This document shows, one piece after another, positions 47,091 through 58,760 of a stretch of 64,000 nt of DNA. The stretch is from contig JAUJYN010000012.1 of NCBI GenBank assembly GCA_030737835.1, forward strand, positions 10,898,729 through 10,962,728, written 5' to 3'. The translations under genes were made by a program, and so were the position numbers. Below the pieces are notes generated by a model. It was not told where the DNA came from. It searched no databases and worked only from the letters and a program-made list of their open reading frames with translations. Within the stretch, counting starts at the first letter, position 1; each line of letters starts with the position of its first letter. The DNA is from Acorus gramineus (Eukaryota; Streptophyta; Magnoliopsida; Acorales; Acoraceae).

Positions 47091-49783
47091 TAGCTATGAG
47101 AGCTTGCAAAAAAACTAAAAAAAATTATTTCTCTCATTATCGAGACAGCTTCATCTCTTATGATGGGTCAAAAGAAAAGTTATTTACCAATTACACATGA
47201 TGTATAAGTTTTGATAGTCCCTTATATAGGAATATTATTTATTTTGTTAATATAAAATTTGATAACTATGCTCCAATTAACTAAAATAAAAAGGGGTTGA
47301 AATTACTTTTCAATTATTGTTTTGCTCAATGAAACTAAGATTGCATTTGGTTACGTGATTGCAAAACTGGAATTAAAAGTGATTTTGCTCCTAGCTGCAC
47401 AAATTTGTTTGTAAAACTTTAGTTTTTCTGTTTGAAAATGGGTTTGAGAAAACAGCTGATAACAAACCCAAAAGCTATTTAAACCTAGGCCCTAGATATC
47501 TTATAGTGACATAAAAAAATTCTCACGGGGCATATCAAGTCTCTTACATGCATCTATTATCTATCTCGTATTTGTCATCTATTTTCAATTTATGAATTAC
47601 AAAATAGATAAATAAATAAACATCTTGTTGTTGATTCTTGTATAAATATCTATGACAAATAGCACTAAAAAGTTTTCTGACTTGGGTTTAAACTTTAAAG
47701 TCTTCATTAAAACTAAAAACTGTTTACTTTTTTATCTTTCATTTTCATGTACACGAGTCTAACAAATCATCTACATTTTTTAAAGTATTAGGGAGCTTTT
47801 TTTTTTGTGGAAGTCACGTAATAATGCCTATTAATTAATTAATTAAACTTGGGTTTTGTTTCAATCTACCACCTCGTGGAATCTTTGCCATGGATGCGTT
47901 TGGTTGTGCGATTGCAAAACTGATTCTACAGAAATCTAAGTTTTAAAATTGATTCTGCAGGAAGCTCACTTTCTCAGCTTTTTAAAATCGCAGCTTTTTT
48001 ACACTATTTGCCTGAAAATCTGTGAGCAGAAAATTGTTACAGTAAAACTATTTAGTTACATGAATATAAACGTAATTTTCTATAATCACAAATACTACAC
48101 GATCGCACAACCAAAGGCACTAATCAAGACAAATCTCTAAAATAGTAATTATGTGTCCATCTGTCTCTTCTGTTCATCATCATGAAAACCAAACACTCAT
48201 AAAAAAGGATTAAAAAAAAGGACTTGGAATAGTTCCTTTGGCATGTGAAGTACCCGACCAAAACAATGGACATTTTGTGGAATTTTTTTTCTTTCAAACA
48301 GTTGTTTCATGCCTAAATATGTTATTGCAACTACAAATAAAGAATGCCCAACAAAAGTATATTTTTCTCTCATAGATCATCTTTGAACTTCATACAGGCA
48401 CAGCTGCCTTCAATGACAACTAAAAACCAGTTGAATTGAAATCTATAATTCTGCTTTTGTTAGATTAAAGGTGCTAAGGTGTGAGAAAAATATATGTGAA
48501 ACATTTATTCACGTAATCAAAAAACTTTCACAATGAAGTGAAATCTCAGTACAAGCAAAAAAACGTGAACAATAAATTTTTTTCTCAAACTGTCACAATA
48601 GGAACCCTATTGCAGTTAGCATATTCAACGTGAACAATAAAAGAATTTAAAAAATGTTGATATGAAGACTTTGATTGAGTCACATGTCTACTTTGATAAA
48701 TATTTGAAAATGATGATTAGTTCTGTAATTTATTAATCAAGGGTGATTAGTTTTGTAAAAATTTTAGCATTGAATAAATTGCACTAGTTATGTTCTGATA
48801 AGTTAATAAATTATATTAAAACAAACCCTGATAATTATACCTATGTGAAGCAGGTGCTGTTTACTTTTACTTATTTTACATTATAATTTTTTTTTACCCA
48901 ATATATAAGACAACAAAACAAAAACCATCTAATTCTATTCTCCTTTACTTCTGTATAATTATTTTATGTCCGCATAAGTTATCCACAAACAAAATAGGGG
49001 TTAAAGAGTTTGAGAATCACAAGAAAAACATCCAATCTTGAAGACAACTCCATGATGTTTTATAAGTGAAGTCATAGATCTGAAGTGAAAGTTACTCCCA
49101 AGGGATGCATAACTCATCATGTAAATTGTCGTTGGGAAGACAAGCTGAAGAGAAATCTAAGGTAGCTTACCTACTCTGCAGGTTATTCAAAAACTTTGCA
49201 ACCTTTAATATCTATTCCTTCTCCTTGATGTGTATTATACTCTTTTCAAGCTGATAAAGTTGTTTTTAACCTTTAATTTTGAATTCAGTTGAATATGATA
49301 TCAGCATATCACCCATTTGTCACAAAATGGTTACCTAATGAAATAATAGATGATGTCATTCATGAACAATCCACTATTGTACGGATTATATAATACTTGA
49401 TTCAAATGTCAATATAAGAAAAAAAAAAAAAAAAAAAAAGTTGCCCAAGCATCAACTTAAATAGGGTAATACTTACAAGGTATTTAAATGTCAATACTTG
49501 ATGCATGCTCTTTAAAAAAATTTACGCAATTCTGCATTTCTATTCATAGTTCAGGTGTACAAAATTAAGCTAATTGTAATCAATACCTTGTAAGCACAAA
49601 CAAAGGTGACAAGTAATCAGAAATCAATTAATTGAGAAGAAATGCTATCACATTGTGGAATTGATGTTTTCAAATTTTTATAATTAATCCTCACTACTTA
49701 CAACTGGATATATATAGATCATGAGTTTCTCCCTCAAATGTGCTGAGATTAAAAGCAACAGACCACAGCCAGAATTTAAGTGA
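47091..49783. other. Spacer 3' of the alpha/beta hydrolase gene
   Basis: No gene recognised. It contains the MITE at 47891-48120 and a related fragment at about 47340-47470, and a poly-A run at about 49419-49439. Confidence 0.4.
47891..48120. mobile_element. MITE with GTTTGGTTGTGCGAT ends
   Basis: About 230 bases. Left end GCGTTTGGTTGTGCGATTGC is answered by GATCGCACAACCAAAGGCAC. No coding frame. Terminal style resembles hAT-type MITEs; target repeats are not clear. Confidence 0.6.
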
Positions 49784-52700
49784 TCAGAAACCGCTTTGAT
49801 TTAGCATGAAGTCCCCACTATCAAAATGGCGTGCTACAAATATTTCAATAAGTGGATTTACAAGATCTGGCGCTTCATCCTTCCATAACAAGCAACTCAT
49901 CATAATCAAATAATAGATGAAAATTCAGAGAGAAATTATTAAAGATTAAGGTCAACAAAGTACCTGGGGGCAGTGGCCAACATTTGGAAGGACAATGAAG
50001 TCTTCTACAGTGTCAAAATCCCCATAGGACTTTCCAAGCTCAATTGGTTCCCATGGATCCTTATCTCCCCATCCTATCAATACCGGACACTGAAACCAAA
50101 ATAAGAAAAAAAGTGATAATCACCAACTTCATCTCCATACTGGAAAAAAAAATTGTGCGAGTACATGACATCAATATTAAGCTGTAATTTGTAACCTTCA
50201 CTTGAGGAAGCAATTCTTCAGGTAGAGGGCCATCGGAATAACAAATGAACTCTAGAAAGACATCAGCAGCACCTGGCTCAAGTCCTGGTTGCAGGATCAT
50301 CTGAATGAGTTCTTCTGTCACCTTCGAAGTATCGTAGTAGCACTGGAAGGACATTTATAAAAATTCATGATGACACTTGGTACTGGACAAAGAATGTTAT
50401 AACTTGTAACACGAGCAAATTCATTTATAAAAAAATGCTACTAAATTATATGATATTGGTTAATCCAAAATAAAACAAGCCTTGCATATTCTTTGAACTT
50501 TTCTTGTACTTCTATACTCCAGAAATTTCCCTTCCAAATGGACAAAGCACCTTTTTCAAACAGCAGCCAGGGAACAAATTTAAAAGGAAATGGATACCTT
50601 AGTAATTCAGCCTGAGAAATAGATATCTTAATAACTCAGCCTGAGTATCAATTGACCCAATTTTAGAAAATACACATTTGATTATTATTTTTTGAAAGGA
50701 AAGTTTTCTGAAGTTAAAAAAGGTATACTACTTTAGATATAAATATACACTATTTCAGGTTATGAGAAATTTTCAAATGGTCATGGTGTTTCGGTGCACC
50801 AAAATCAGAGATATTCTAACCCTCTCTTCTAAAACACTTCCCTTCAAAATGTCAATCTTTGCATCACATCATGATGCATTCAACAAAAGATATCAGCTTG
50901 AATCACCATCGAAAATGATTGCTCTACCACTTACAGGAGAGGAAAGTGTCAACTTTTTTCCTCAATGTAAATGTTGTCTCCTTCCTTTCTAGTTTCTACT
51001 ACATGATCCTTAACATTCATTCTCCAAAACTGAATTGGTTTAGAGCATTGATTTGAAAAGGTTGAAGCCTTCTCTGCTCTATGTATAATGCAAAAAAAAT
51101 TATTTCTTTCAGTGTACAAAGAGGATGTAGATCATAAGATGGAATGGCATACTCATTTACAGACAAATGTATTCTCAATTAAGGGCACAAGTAGACACAA
51201 GTCAGAGTTCATATTCATTCAACACAAAACTGTACAACACTTTGTTCCATTAATATGCAAGTGCTTCTTTCAACCCAAAAAAATCACAAAATTTTAATGT
51301 TATGTATAAAAATGTCCATTGTTTAAGATCCATGCATTTAAATCAAACATCCAATATAATTTGTCAATGGGTGAAGCAAATTGATTAGTTTATCCACATT
51401 GTCAGTTATCCACAACTTCCACACATTAGTATACATGCTTGATGACTTCAAAGAAATAACAACTCAACTAGAATCATTCCATCAGAACTAACAAGAATCA
51501 AACATAGAGAAAATACTGAATTTAACATCTAAAACTCCCAAACATGACATGGGAATGAGACTGATTCTTATAACTGTGATAATACAACATGAATACTCCC
51601 GGAGTATTCACAAGTCACAAATTTTATTTTGAAAAACATCAACAATATTAATATACTTAAGCTAAAAATATAGTATTAGTTATTTAATGGAACAATACTT
51701 GGTAGAGAATACTTTTCACAGAGTCAGGTTTGGCAACAGCATTGTAAAAGAGCTTTCCCGCAGAAGAATTCCTGTCAGAATCAGTATATCCGCCTTAGGT
51801 CTACCAGTATTAACACAAACATGAGCAACTAAAACAATCTAAGTTAAAAAACATATCTTGATATTGTTTACCTTAAAAAACTCTGAAATGATCTGATAAA
51901 GGGTCTTCCATACCATGGCTGCTTCTTTATATGAAGCATGCGCAAGGAAATGTTTAAGAGGAAAATTCCCTTGCAAAGCTGTGGTTCCATAACAGCTGCT
52001 TGTAGACCAACAAGTCCTGGAGAATCAATAAAAATGTTCCTCAATATTAAAAGTAAGATTTATTGTTCTTAATTGCTTCACATTCAAGAAAATAATATTG
52101 GCGACTGTAGTACATAAATTTCTTCAGGATCTGAAGATTTTTAACAGTGTGAATTGAAAAATGCATACAATTTGCATTCCTAAATAACAAATCTTGTCTC
52201 AATATCTAGGGTTGCCTTTTAAAAACAAAAATCTGTACACCACTCCAAACAGGCTTCCAACATTTAACATAATTAAGCATTGATGTTATGCATTAAAGAC
52301 ACTGTACTTTTAGTCTTTTAGAGACAGAAGATGTCCATTCAGACAGATGCATGATTTATATTTAAAGGATCCTTGGGTATCAATATTTAAAGTTCTAACG
52401 GTGCTTTAACATAACCAAGTAAACACATTTTGTGAGTGTATGCACTAACCAAAATTTGTGTATGTATAAATATGTATATGGTAAAGCACTAATAAAAGAT
52501 TATGAATCTCTTTTGTATCTCATTGATTTCTTGTGGGTCATTGCAAATCTGTGGAGAACTGGTCAGAATGTAACTGACCAATGCAGGAAAATTTCTCCAC
52601 TTATGGTTCTTTAAATTAATATAAATGAACCCAAGCCAATCTGAGTCAGTCGCCTCAGTTCATTCATGCTCAGGGTTGTACAAATGTAGGTTACATGTAT

Positions 52701-55700
52701 GCTATCCTGTAAATGTTCTATAGCTTTGATTTATCAATGCACAATCTCAAATCTACAAACATTATTGAATTTAAACACAATAAATACACATTTTCATCAA
52801 GCCAAACCCCAAGTTGAACATTCCAGGGTGCAATTATACCAACATTAATGCATCAGATTCCATGAGAACTCCAAAATTGAGCGCATTTGGGCAGGACTAG
52901 TACTATGATGAGTGATATACTAGGAAATACTCATGCTGCACACCCAAAATTCTTTTCCAATAAAAAAAAGTTTGACATCAAAGATAAACACATCAGAACT
53001 CACTCTTGAGGGAATCAGTCACAGATGAGCCATAACCATTCTTAGTTGCTCATTGACAACTCTAATGTCATATACTGAAGTTTCCTAAAAAAGATTAATA
53101 TGTTTTAGCTACTAATATTATTGATACTTCATTCAAAAATATATATGTGATTCAATGCATAAAAGACATTTAAGAATTCTCCAAGGAATGAGATCAATAA
53201 ATATACTACTTCAGTGATCTGACCTATGTTGTCATCAAGTAATATGAGGGGGCTCAAGAATGCTACTGGCTTGGAGGACAGGTTCACATCAATCCAGGGG
53301 ATGTGGAAGGCGGGGCAAAAGTTGTCTCCGAGAGGAGATAATAGCACGAAGGCAAAAATTAGCCAGTCCTTCATTCCAGCGGCTGCATGGGCATTGTGGT
53401 TATCGTGGAACCAAATCTTCAGGAGGACAAGGGTATACATGGTTGTTCACTCCATAAAAGAATGGGGTAAGTCCTGCGTGGGTGGTGGTATCCATGTTGT
53501 ATATAGGGGGAAAATTGATCATTGAGGAGTAGGTTCTGTTGCTATCAGGCTGCCGAGCCTTGGTAGATATCTCTTCTACCTGGTATGGACAGCATGGTCC
53601 CCCCCCCCCCCCCCCCTTACTGTTTTGGGTGAGGTTTTGTGGATTTTGTCCACTAACTCACTTCCTCTTTTGTATTGCTTTGGGCATTTGCCTTGGTTAA
53701 TTCCATTCATGGTGCATGCCTATCATACCATAAAAAACAAGTAACATGAGAACACATGTCATTGTAATCATGATGCTAATCAGGCTACATCCATTGGTTA
53801 ATGTGATTAATAGTATTATCATTAGAATAGCCACATACCATTTTCATCCAAAAAAGAACAGCAACATATTATTAACCTCCAATGTAGCTCTAAAGGCCTA
53901 TTCATCTGCTTCATGTAGGCAAGAAATTATCTTTTTCTACAAATGTTTGCATGAAATTTGAATTGATGTCTGGCCAACCTTTTTAGACTTGTCATGCAAG
54001 GTAAATTTTCAGAAGAATATACACAATAGCCATTAATCTACTTTCAAAAATGCAATAATTAATTTACATACCTCCAATGGAGTTGCATATGAAGAACACA
54101 CCATCTTTTACCACAGAAGTACAAAACTCATTTATCTGTGTAGCCCATGTTTCAAAGGTATAGAATGGCTCGCTCCCAAAATCCCGTGGGTTCGGTTTGT
54201 CAGAATAACCATAACCGATGAGATCAATAGAGTAAACCTTATGTGATTTAGCAAGAATGGGAATGTTCTTTCTCCAGTGATCACTACACAAAACATAACA
54301 AATGGAGTAAAAGATAATTCCAAAAAAAAGCTAAGGGTGGAAGAGGATGAGGGAAGCAATCCACATTACAAGGATACCATATTTGTGAGTATTGGTTAAT
54401 CAGTTACTTGGAAAAAAGTATCAATCTATCAAATGCAATGACTTCTTGAAAAAGAACTCCCAAAAATGTTAAAGAAAGCAGACATTTATGTCCATGGGGC
54501 AAATTATGGATTTATTTCATATATCCTTCTAAAAGAAGACAACCTCCATGTTTGTTATTATCATGAAGATAAATAAACCATAACTCCAAGAAGCAGCACA
54601 TGTGATCAGCACTTCAGCACAACTTCTCAAAAAATTTGTTTAATTTTTCTTTAAATTTTAGAAGCATCCAAAATTCATTTGAAAAGGTAAACTTGACAAT
54701 ATAGAATATTAAAAAATGAATAGCCCTATAGATTTTTGCATGAGCAACCATGAATGAAACCATATTCCAAATTGTCAATCAAGATTAATGGAAAAAAGGA
54801 AACCAAAAATAAAGGTATACAGCAAAACATGAACTATAAGTTTATTGGTTAGATGTATATGAATCTCGAATTCAAGGATGGTGGAAGAGGAGAAGGTGAA
54901 CAGAGAGGGATGAGAATGAAAAATTGCAACACACATCGATAGTAGCCGTACAAGAGTAGATGGGTTCTTTTATAATTGTACCCATCATTGTTAATTAGAA
55001 CTATAGGCACTTTTACATTTCAGAATGCCAACCTAATCTTTAAAGTGAGAAATCTAAAGGGTAACCCACCTTGAAGCAGGTCGGTTGGAGGTCGGTCTAC
55101 TCTCAAAGTAGGATATTCTTGCATTAAGGTTGTGCTATCTTGGTATCAGAGAAGTCAGATCAATGCAGATAACAGAATATCATTCACTTTACTATCCAAA
55201 GGATCAAGGTCAACCTCCAAGAGGTCCTAGAAACACAATCAATGATGCTAGAAGACCTTCAACTACTTGCTCAAACGAACATTCAGAAAGGAAAACAAAG
55301 ATGCTTGAATGCATCAAAGAATTTCAGAAAGGATAGATCAAAAGTGCAAACCTCATTCCATTGGAGAAGGTAAGGATCCTAACGCGTCATTTGTTCCTTA
55401 CCAGAGCTACCAAGGTTGAATGAGGCCTAAAATCTATAATTTCATTACAATCAAAATTCCATAGATGAAGGGGAGGACTCCATTAATGGGGTCACAAGGA
55501 TAGTTCATACTTTTTACTAAAATCAAAAGGATGATTGCTTCCTTCCAAGTATCTATAAATAATGAAGGAAATAAAAAAGGAAAATAGTGCCTTTTGACCA
55601 ATTTGTTTGCCTGATTTGTTTGTGCACTGAGATAGTTAATTTATTAACAACCTTGCGGTTACGAAAACTTCTTGTATAAATTAGCAAACTGAATGAGTTG

Positions 55701-57243
55701 TTTTTCTTTTTTGGGAAAAATTTGGACCGTTATACCTATAAATTAGTTGGCTGCAAGTGTGAACAAAGATGCATATGATATACACCTGTTCGCCCCAAAA
55801 CCATGAATCAATAGTAGGGAAGGACCCTGGCTTCCAGCATACTGATAGCGTATGTTATAACCCCGCCAGTTCCACATACTGCAAGAAACAAAGTACACAA
55901 TAAGCTCTTGTATAAAAGAAAATGTCTACCTTGTGTTAGTATATTTCTGTAATGTTCATCACCAACAAATTAATTTTTCATAATACATTTCTCAAAATAA
56001 GCACTACATAAATCCAATACATGGAAAGCAATTGCTCCCAAAAAAAAAATTCAATTTAATACGCTGGTATTCAAACCTGACTTCAACAATTGGTGTCATC
56101 ATCCCCCATATTACAAAGTAAATCTATGTCAATTCATAGGTCAAAGAAGACAAAAAAGCCCAAAATTAAAATCCAAATAAAAAAAAAAGTTCCTTATCCA
56201 ATTAAGAGAACTGATATGAATGAAGAGTATTTGTCAAAGTGCCACATCCTTCACACTAATCCACAATTATGAATTGTATTCTATAAAAATCATGACCTTC
56301 ATTTTTAAAAATCCATCAATTCAAACAAGACATAACAAATCAATCCAATCAACCAAATTCATGATGACCCAAAAGAAATGATTCAAAATTGCAAGTGAAA
56401 CACGAGTAAAACAACTTCAACCACCTCATGCAAACTTCGATTTCAGGTCCAATCTCTGATTGTTTTATGCAAATGCTCTTCAATTTCTCCCACATTAACA
56501 ATAGTAGGACATGCATTTCTCCCACGTAGACTGTGTTCCTTTTGCGGCATAATACACAAACAAAAAGGGAATTTAATATGATTCATTTGCTGAATGGCGG
56601 TATTCAAACCCGACTTTAACAATTGGTGTGTCATTATCCCCCTCCTTACAAATTAAACCTATGTCAATTAATAGGTCAAAGAAAAAAAAATCCCCAAATA
56701 AAATCCAAATAAACAAAGTTCCTTATCTAATTTAATAGAACTGATATGAATGAAGAGTATTTGTCTATAAGTGCCGCATTCTTTGAATTAATCCACAATT
56801 ACGAATTGTATTCTGTAAAAAACCATGACCCTCATTTTAAAAATCCATCAATTCCAACAAAACATAACAAATCAATCCAAACACCCAAATTCACGATGAC
56901 CCAAAAGAAATAATTCAAGACTGCATTTGTAACAAGAGTAAAACAACTTCAACCACCTCGTGCGAACTTCGATTTCAGGTCCAATCGTCCCCGTCGAATC
57001 CCGGTCGACGTTTTCCTCCAAAGTACCAACCAAAGAAGAGAGGATCGGACGAGAAACACGACGACGCCCATCTGACTTGAAGCGAGAAGATGTGAGACCC
57101 TTCGATGAAATGGGTTCCCGAAGATGGGTTGCTCTGGAAACAATGGGTGCCACAGAAATTGGTCTAGTGGGTCGAGCATGGAAGGATTGGAGATGGGTTT
57201 TGATGGAGGAGGAGGAGAGAGGAGGAGAGCGCGCGTTCGCCAT
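49784..57243 (-). CDS. Plastid-targeted alpha/beta hydrolase
   Basis: Eight exons: 56957-57243, 55786-55878, 54072-54283, 51872-52016, 51699-51771, 50196-50342, 49964-50089 and 49784-49879, giving 392 residues with all junctions in phase. The first 80 residues are Ser/Arg-rich, a likely chloroplast transit peptide. The hydrolase fold has the oxyanion turn H121-G-F-G, the nucleophile in C-N-S195-I-G-G, an acid in GDKD330 and H358 in VGHCPQ. The CNSIGG elbow replaces the usual G-x-S-x-G first glycine with cysteine, as in relatives of pheophytinase. I place it in the plant group near At4g36530/pheophytinase, but the substrate is not known. An in-frame ATG at 57390 exists, but it touches the TATA box, so 57243 was chosen. 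Introns are long and hold retroelement pieces. Confidence 0.88.
53226..53720 (+). pseudogene. LINE 3' remnant in intron 3 of the hydrolase gene
   Basis: A frame containing PAAAWALWLSWNQIFRR resembles the tryptophan-rich C-terminus of plant LINE reverse transcriptases (WxxWxxRNxxIF). A poly-C tract at about 53599-53617 follows. No complete domain, so the assignment is tentative. It lies opposite to the host gene's direction. Confidence 0.4.
54840..55620 (+). mobile_element. Possible LTR-retrotransposon fragment in intron 2 of the hydrolase gene
   Basis: TTGGTATCAGAGAAG at 55139-55153 matches the primer-binding site complementary to initiator Met-tRNA (TGGTATCAGAGC) apart from the last base. 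A short open frame (55130-55336) beginning near it reads MQITEYHSLYYPKDQGQPP and may be a gag start. No LTR pair or polymerase is found. Confidence 0.4.
56050..56455. repeat. Tandem duplicate in intron 1, copy A (with fragment of exon 1)
   Basis: Matches 56580-56990 at an offset of about 530 bases. Its right end repeats the last ~30 bases of exon 1, including a preserved splice donor at 56424/56425, but not the rest of the exon. Confidence 0.75.
56580..56990. repeat. Tandem duplicate in intron 1, copy B (spans the true exon 1 donor)
   Basis: The original of the pair, reaching into the 3' end of exon 1 (56957-57243). Shared blocks include AACTGATATGAATGAAGAG and CAGGTCCAATC. Confidence 0.75.
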
Positions 57244-57331
57244 CTCTCTCTCTCTCTCCAAAGTGTGTTTCGGATTTTTGATGGAAGAGAGAAGGTAATA
57301 CTCGAATGGCTGAAGATTGATGTCTATATTT

Positions 57332-57356
57332 GTGTGTGTGTGTGTGTGTGTGTGTA
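57332..57356. repeat. TG/CA microsatellite in the 5' leader of the hydrolase gene
   Basis: An uninterrupted TG run on the plus strand (CA on the coding strand) about 90-115 bases upstream of the ATG. A GA repeat also directly precedes the ATG on the coding strand. Confidence 0.7.
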
Positions 57357-57390
57357 TACATGGGTGGTGGGTGTTTGAAAAATGTGGCAA

Positions 57391-57396
57391 TTTATA
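57391..57396 (-). promoter_or_regulatory. TATA box of the hydrolase gene
   Basis: TATAAA on the minus strand about 150 bases upstream of the ATG at 57243. Confidence 0.45.
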
Positions 57397-57739
57397 GTCG
57401 GCACCATATCATCGCCGGAACGAACGGATGACATTGACCAATGGCGGGCGATGGTACAGGACAGTCCCGCGGACAATCTCAATCCAGTACGTTATGAATA
57501 ATGTTATTTAAACACCTATTCATAAGTCACACCATTGATCCCATGAGGTGATAACAAGATATTGCATATTAAGTTTTTTATTTAATTATTTTTTTTTAAT
57601 GTGTTTGACGGTTTTGATTCATTCTATTATTGTGGAATATCATCATATCTAAGATCTTGTAATTGTTCTTCATCAATTCATATGAAAAACGAGGGTCTCT
57701 TCGTCGACGTGGCGGCGCTCTCTCCTTTCCTTTCCAGAC

Positions 57740-58100
57740 CGCCGCTGCCGCTGCTAAGGAACTGAAAGATGGAGACTTTCTACTATGTGGGTATGACAGG
57801 GATGAGCGTCGGAGGGGAGGTTCTGTCGATTCCGGCATCGGCGTTCGAGATGGACGAGGCGGGGGAGGGTGAGGTGATCGTCGATTCGGGGACGGCGGTG
57901 ACGTGGCTGCCTGCGGAGGCGTATGAGTCGTTGAGGGAGGCGTTCAAGAAGGGGACGGGGTGTTACCGGTGGCGGAGGGGGTGACGTTGTTTGACACGTG
58001 TTATGACTTGTCGGGAAGGGAGAGCGTGGAAGTGCCGATGGTTGCATTTCACTTCACCGGAGGGAAGTCATTGGCGTTACCGGCGAAGAACTATATGATA
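57740..58100 (+). pseudogene. Aspartic protease (ASPG/nepenthesin-like) fragment, broken
   Basis: Reads METFYYVGMTGMSVGGEVL and VIVDSGTAVTWLP, the second DSG active-site region of plant aspartic proteases, then in another frame LFDTCYDLSGRESVEVP and FHFTGGKSLALPAKNYMI. Breaks seen: the N-terminal half is missing; a TGA stop at 57763-57765 interrupts PLLRN and METFYY; the frame shifts by one base near 57955-57962; the C-terminus stops after 58100, where AT-rich repeat sequence begins. GC-rich, unlike its surroundings. A dead, truncated gene copy. Confidence 0.82.
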
Positions 58101-58760
58101 CTATCGTTACATTGTAAATGTAACACTAAATAATCATTTTTTTCAAATCTGTGTTTTTTTTTTTTTTGTTACATTCATAAATGTAATAGCAACTTGTAAA
58201 TGTATATTTTTGTTACATTCGTAAATATAACATTGAATCGCATACACATAATGATTTATATTTGTTAGATTTGTAAATGTAACAGTCAATCGCATACATG
58301 TAATAATTTATATATTTATAAATGTAACAGTTAACTACAGATGTATTGTTGTGGAAGTGTTACATTTTTTACATAACAATCTAAATAGTCATTAAAGAGC
58401 AAATTTTTTATTTGCTTTTACAGAGGAGTCTGCTACCTTGAAGTTACTGTTACATTTATATAGCACAGTTATACAATCATAAGATTGTTACATTTACATT
58501 TATGCAACACTGTTATATTATGTAACAGTTATAATCACATAAATGTAACAAAACCAAAATAATTAATTGTTACATTCATGATTAATGCTCATAAATGTTT
58601 CAACTCATATACTGTTTTTTTGTTACATTCATATATAAATGTAACAAAATAAACATTTACCAGCACATATTACATTGATACCACAAATTTAAAAATAAAT
58701 CACCTCTTTAACTGTTTGTTACATTTATCGAAGGAATAAACTAAAAATGTCACATTCTTG
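58101..58760. repeat. TGTTACATT / AATGTAACA cluster
   Basis: The words TGTTACATT and AATGTAACA recur in both orientations more than fifteen times in about 650 bases, making many small palindromes. No protein. Its left edge coincides with the break in the aspartic protease fragment. Confidence 0.6.

Noticed and set aside
57244..57390. Upstream in-frame ATG of the hydrolase gene at 57390
   Set aside because: It lies beside the probable TATA box and would read through CA and GA microsatellites; the ATG at 57243 starts a normal transit peptide.
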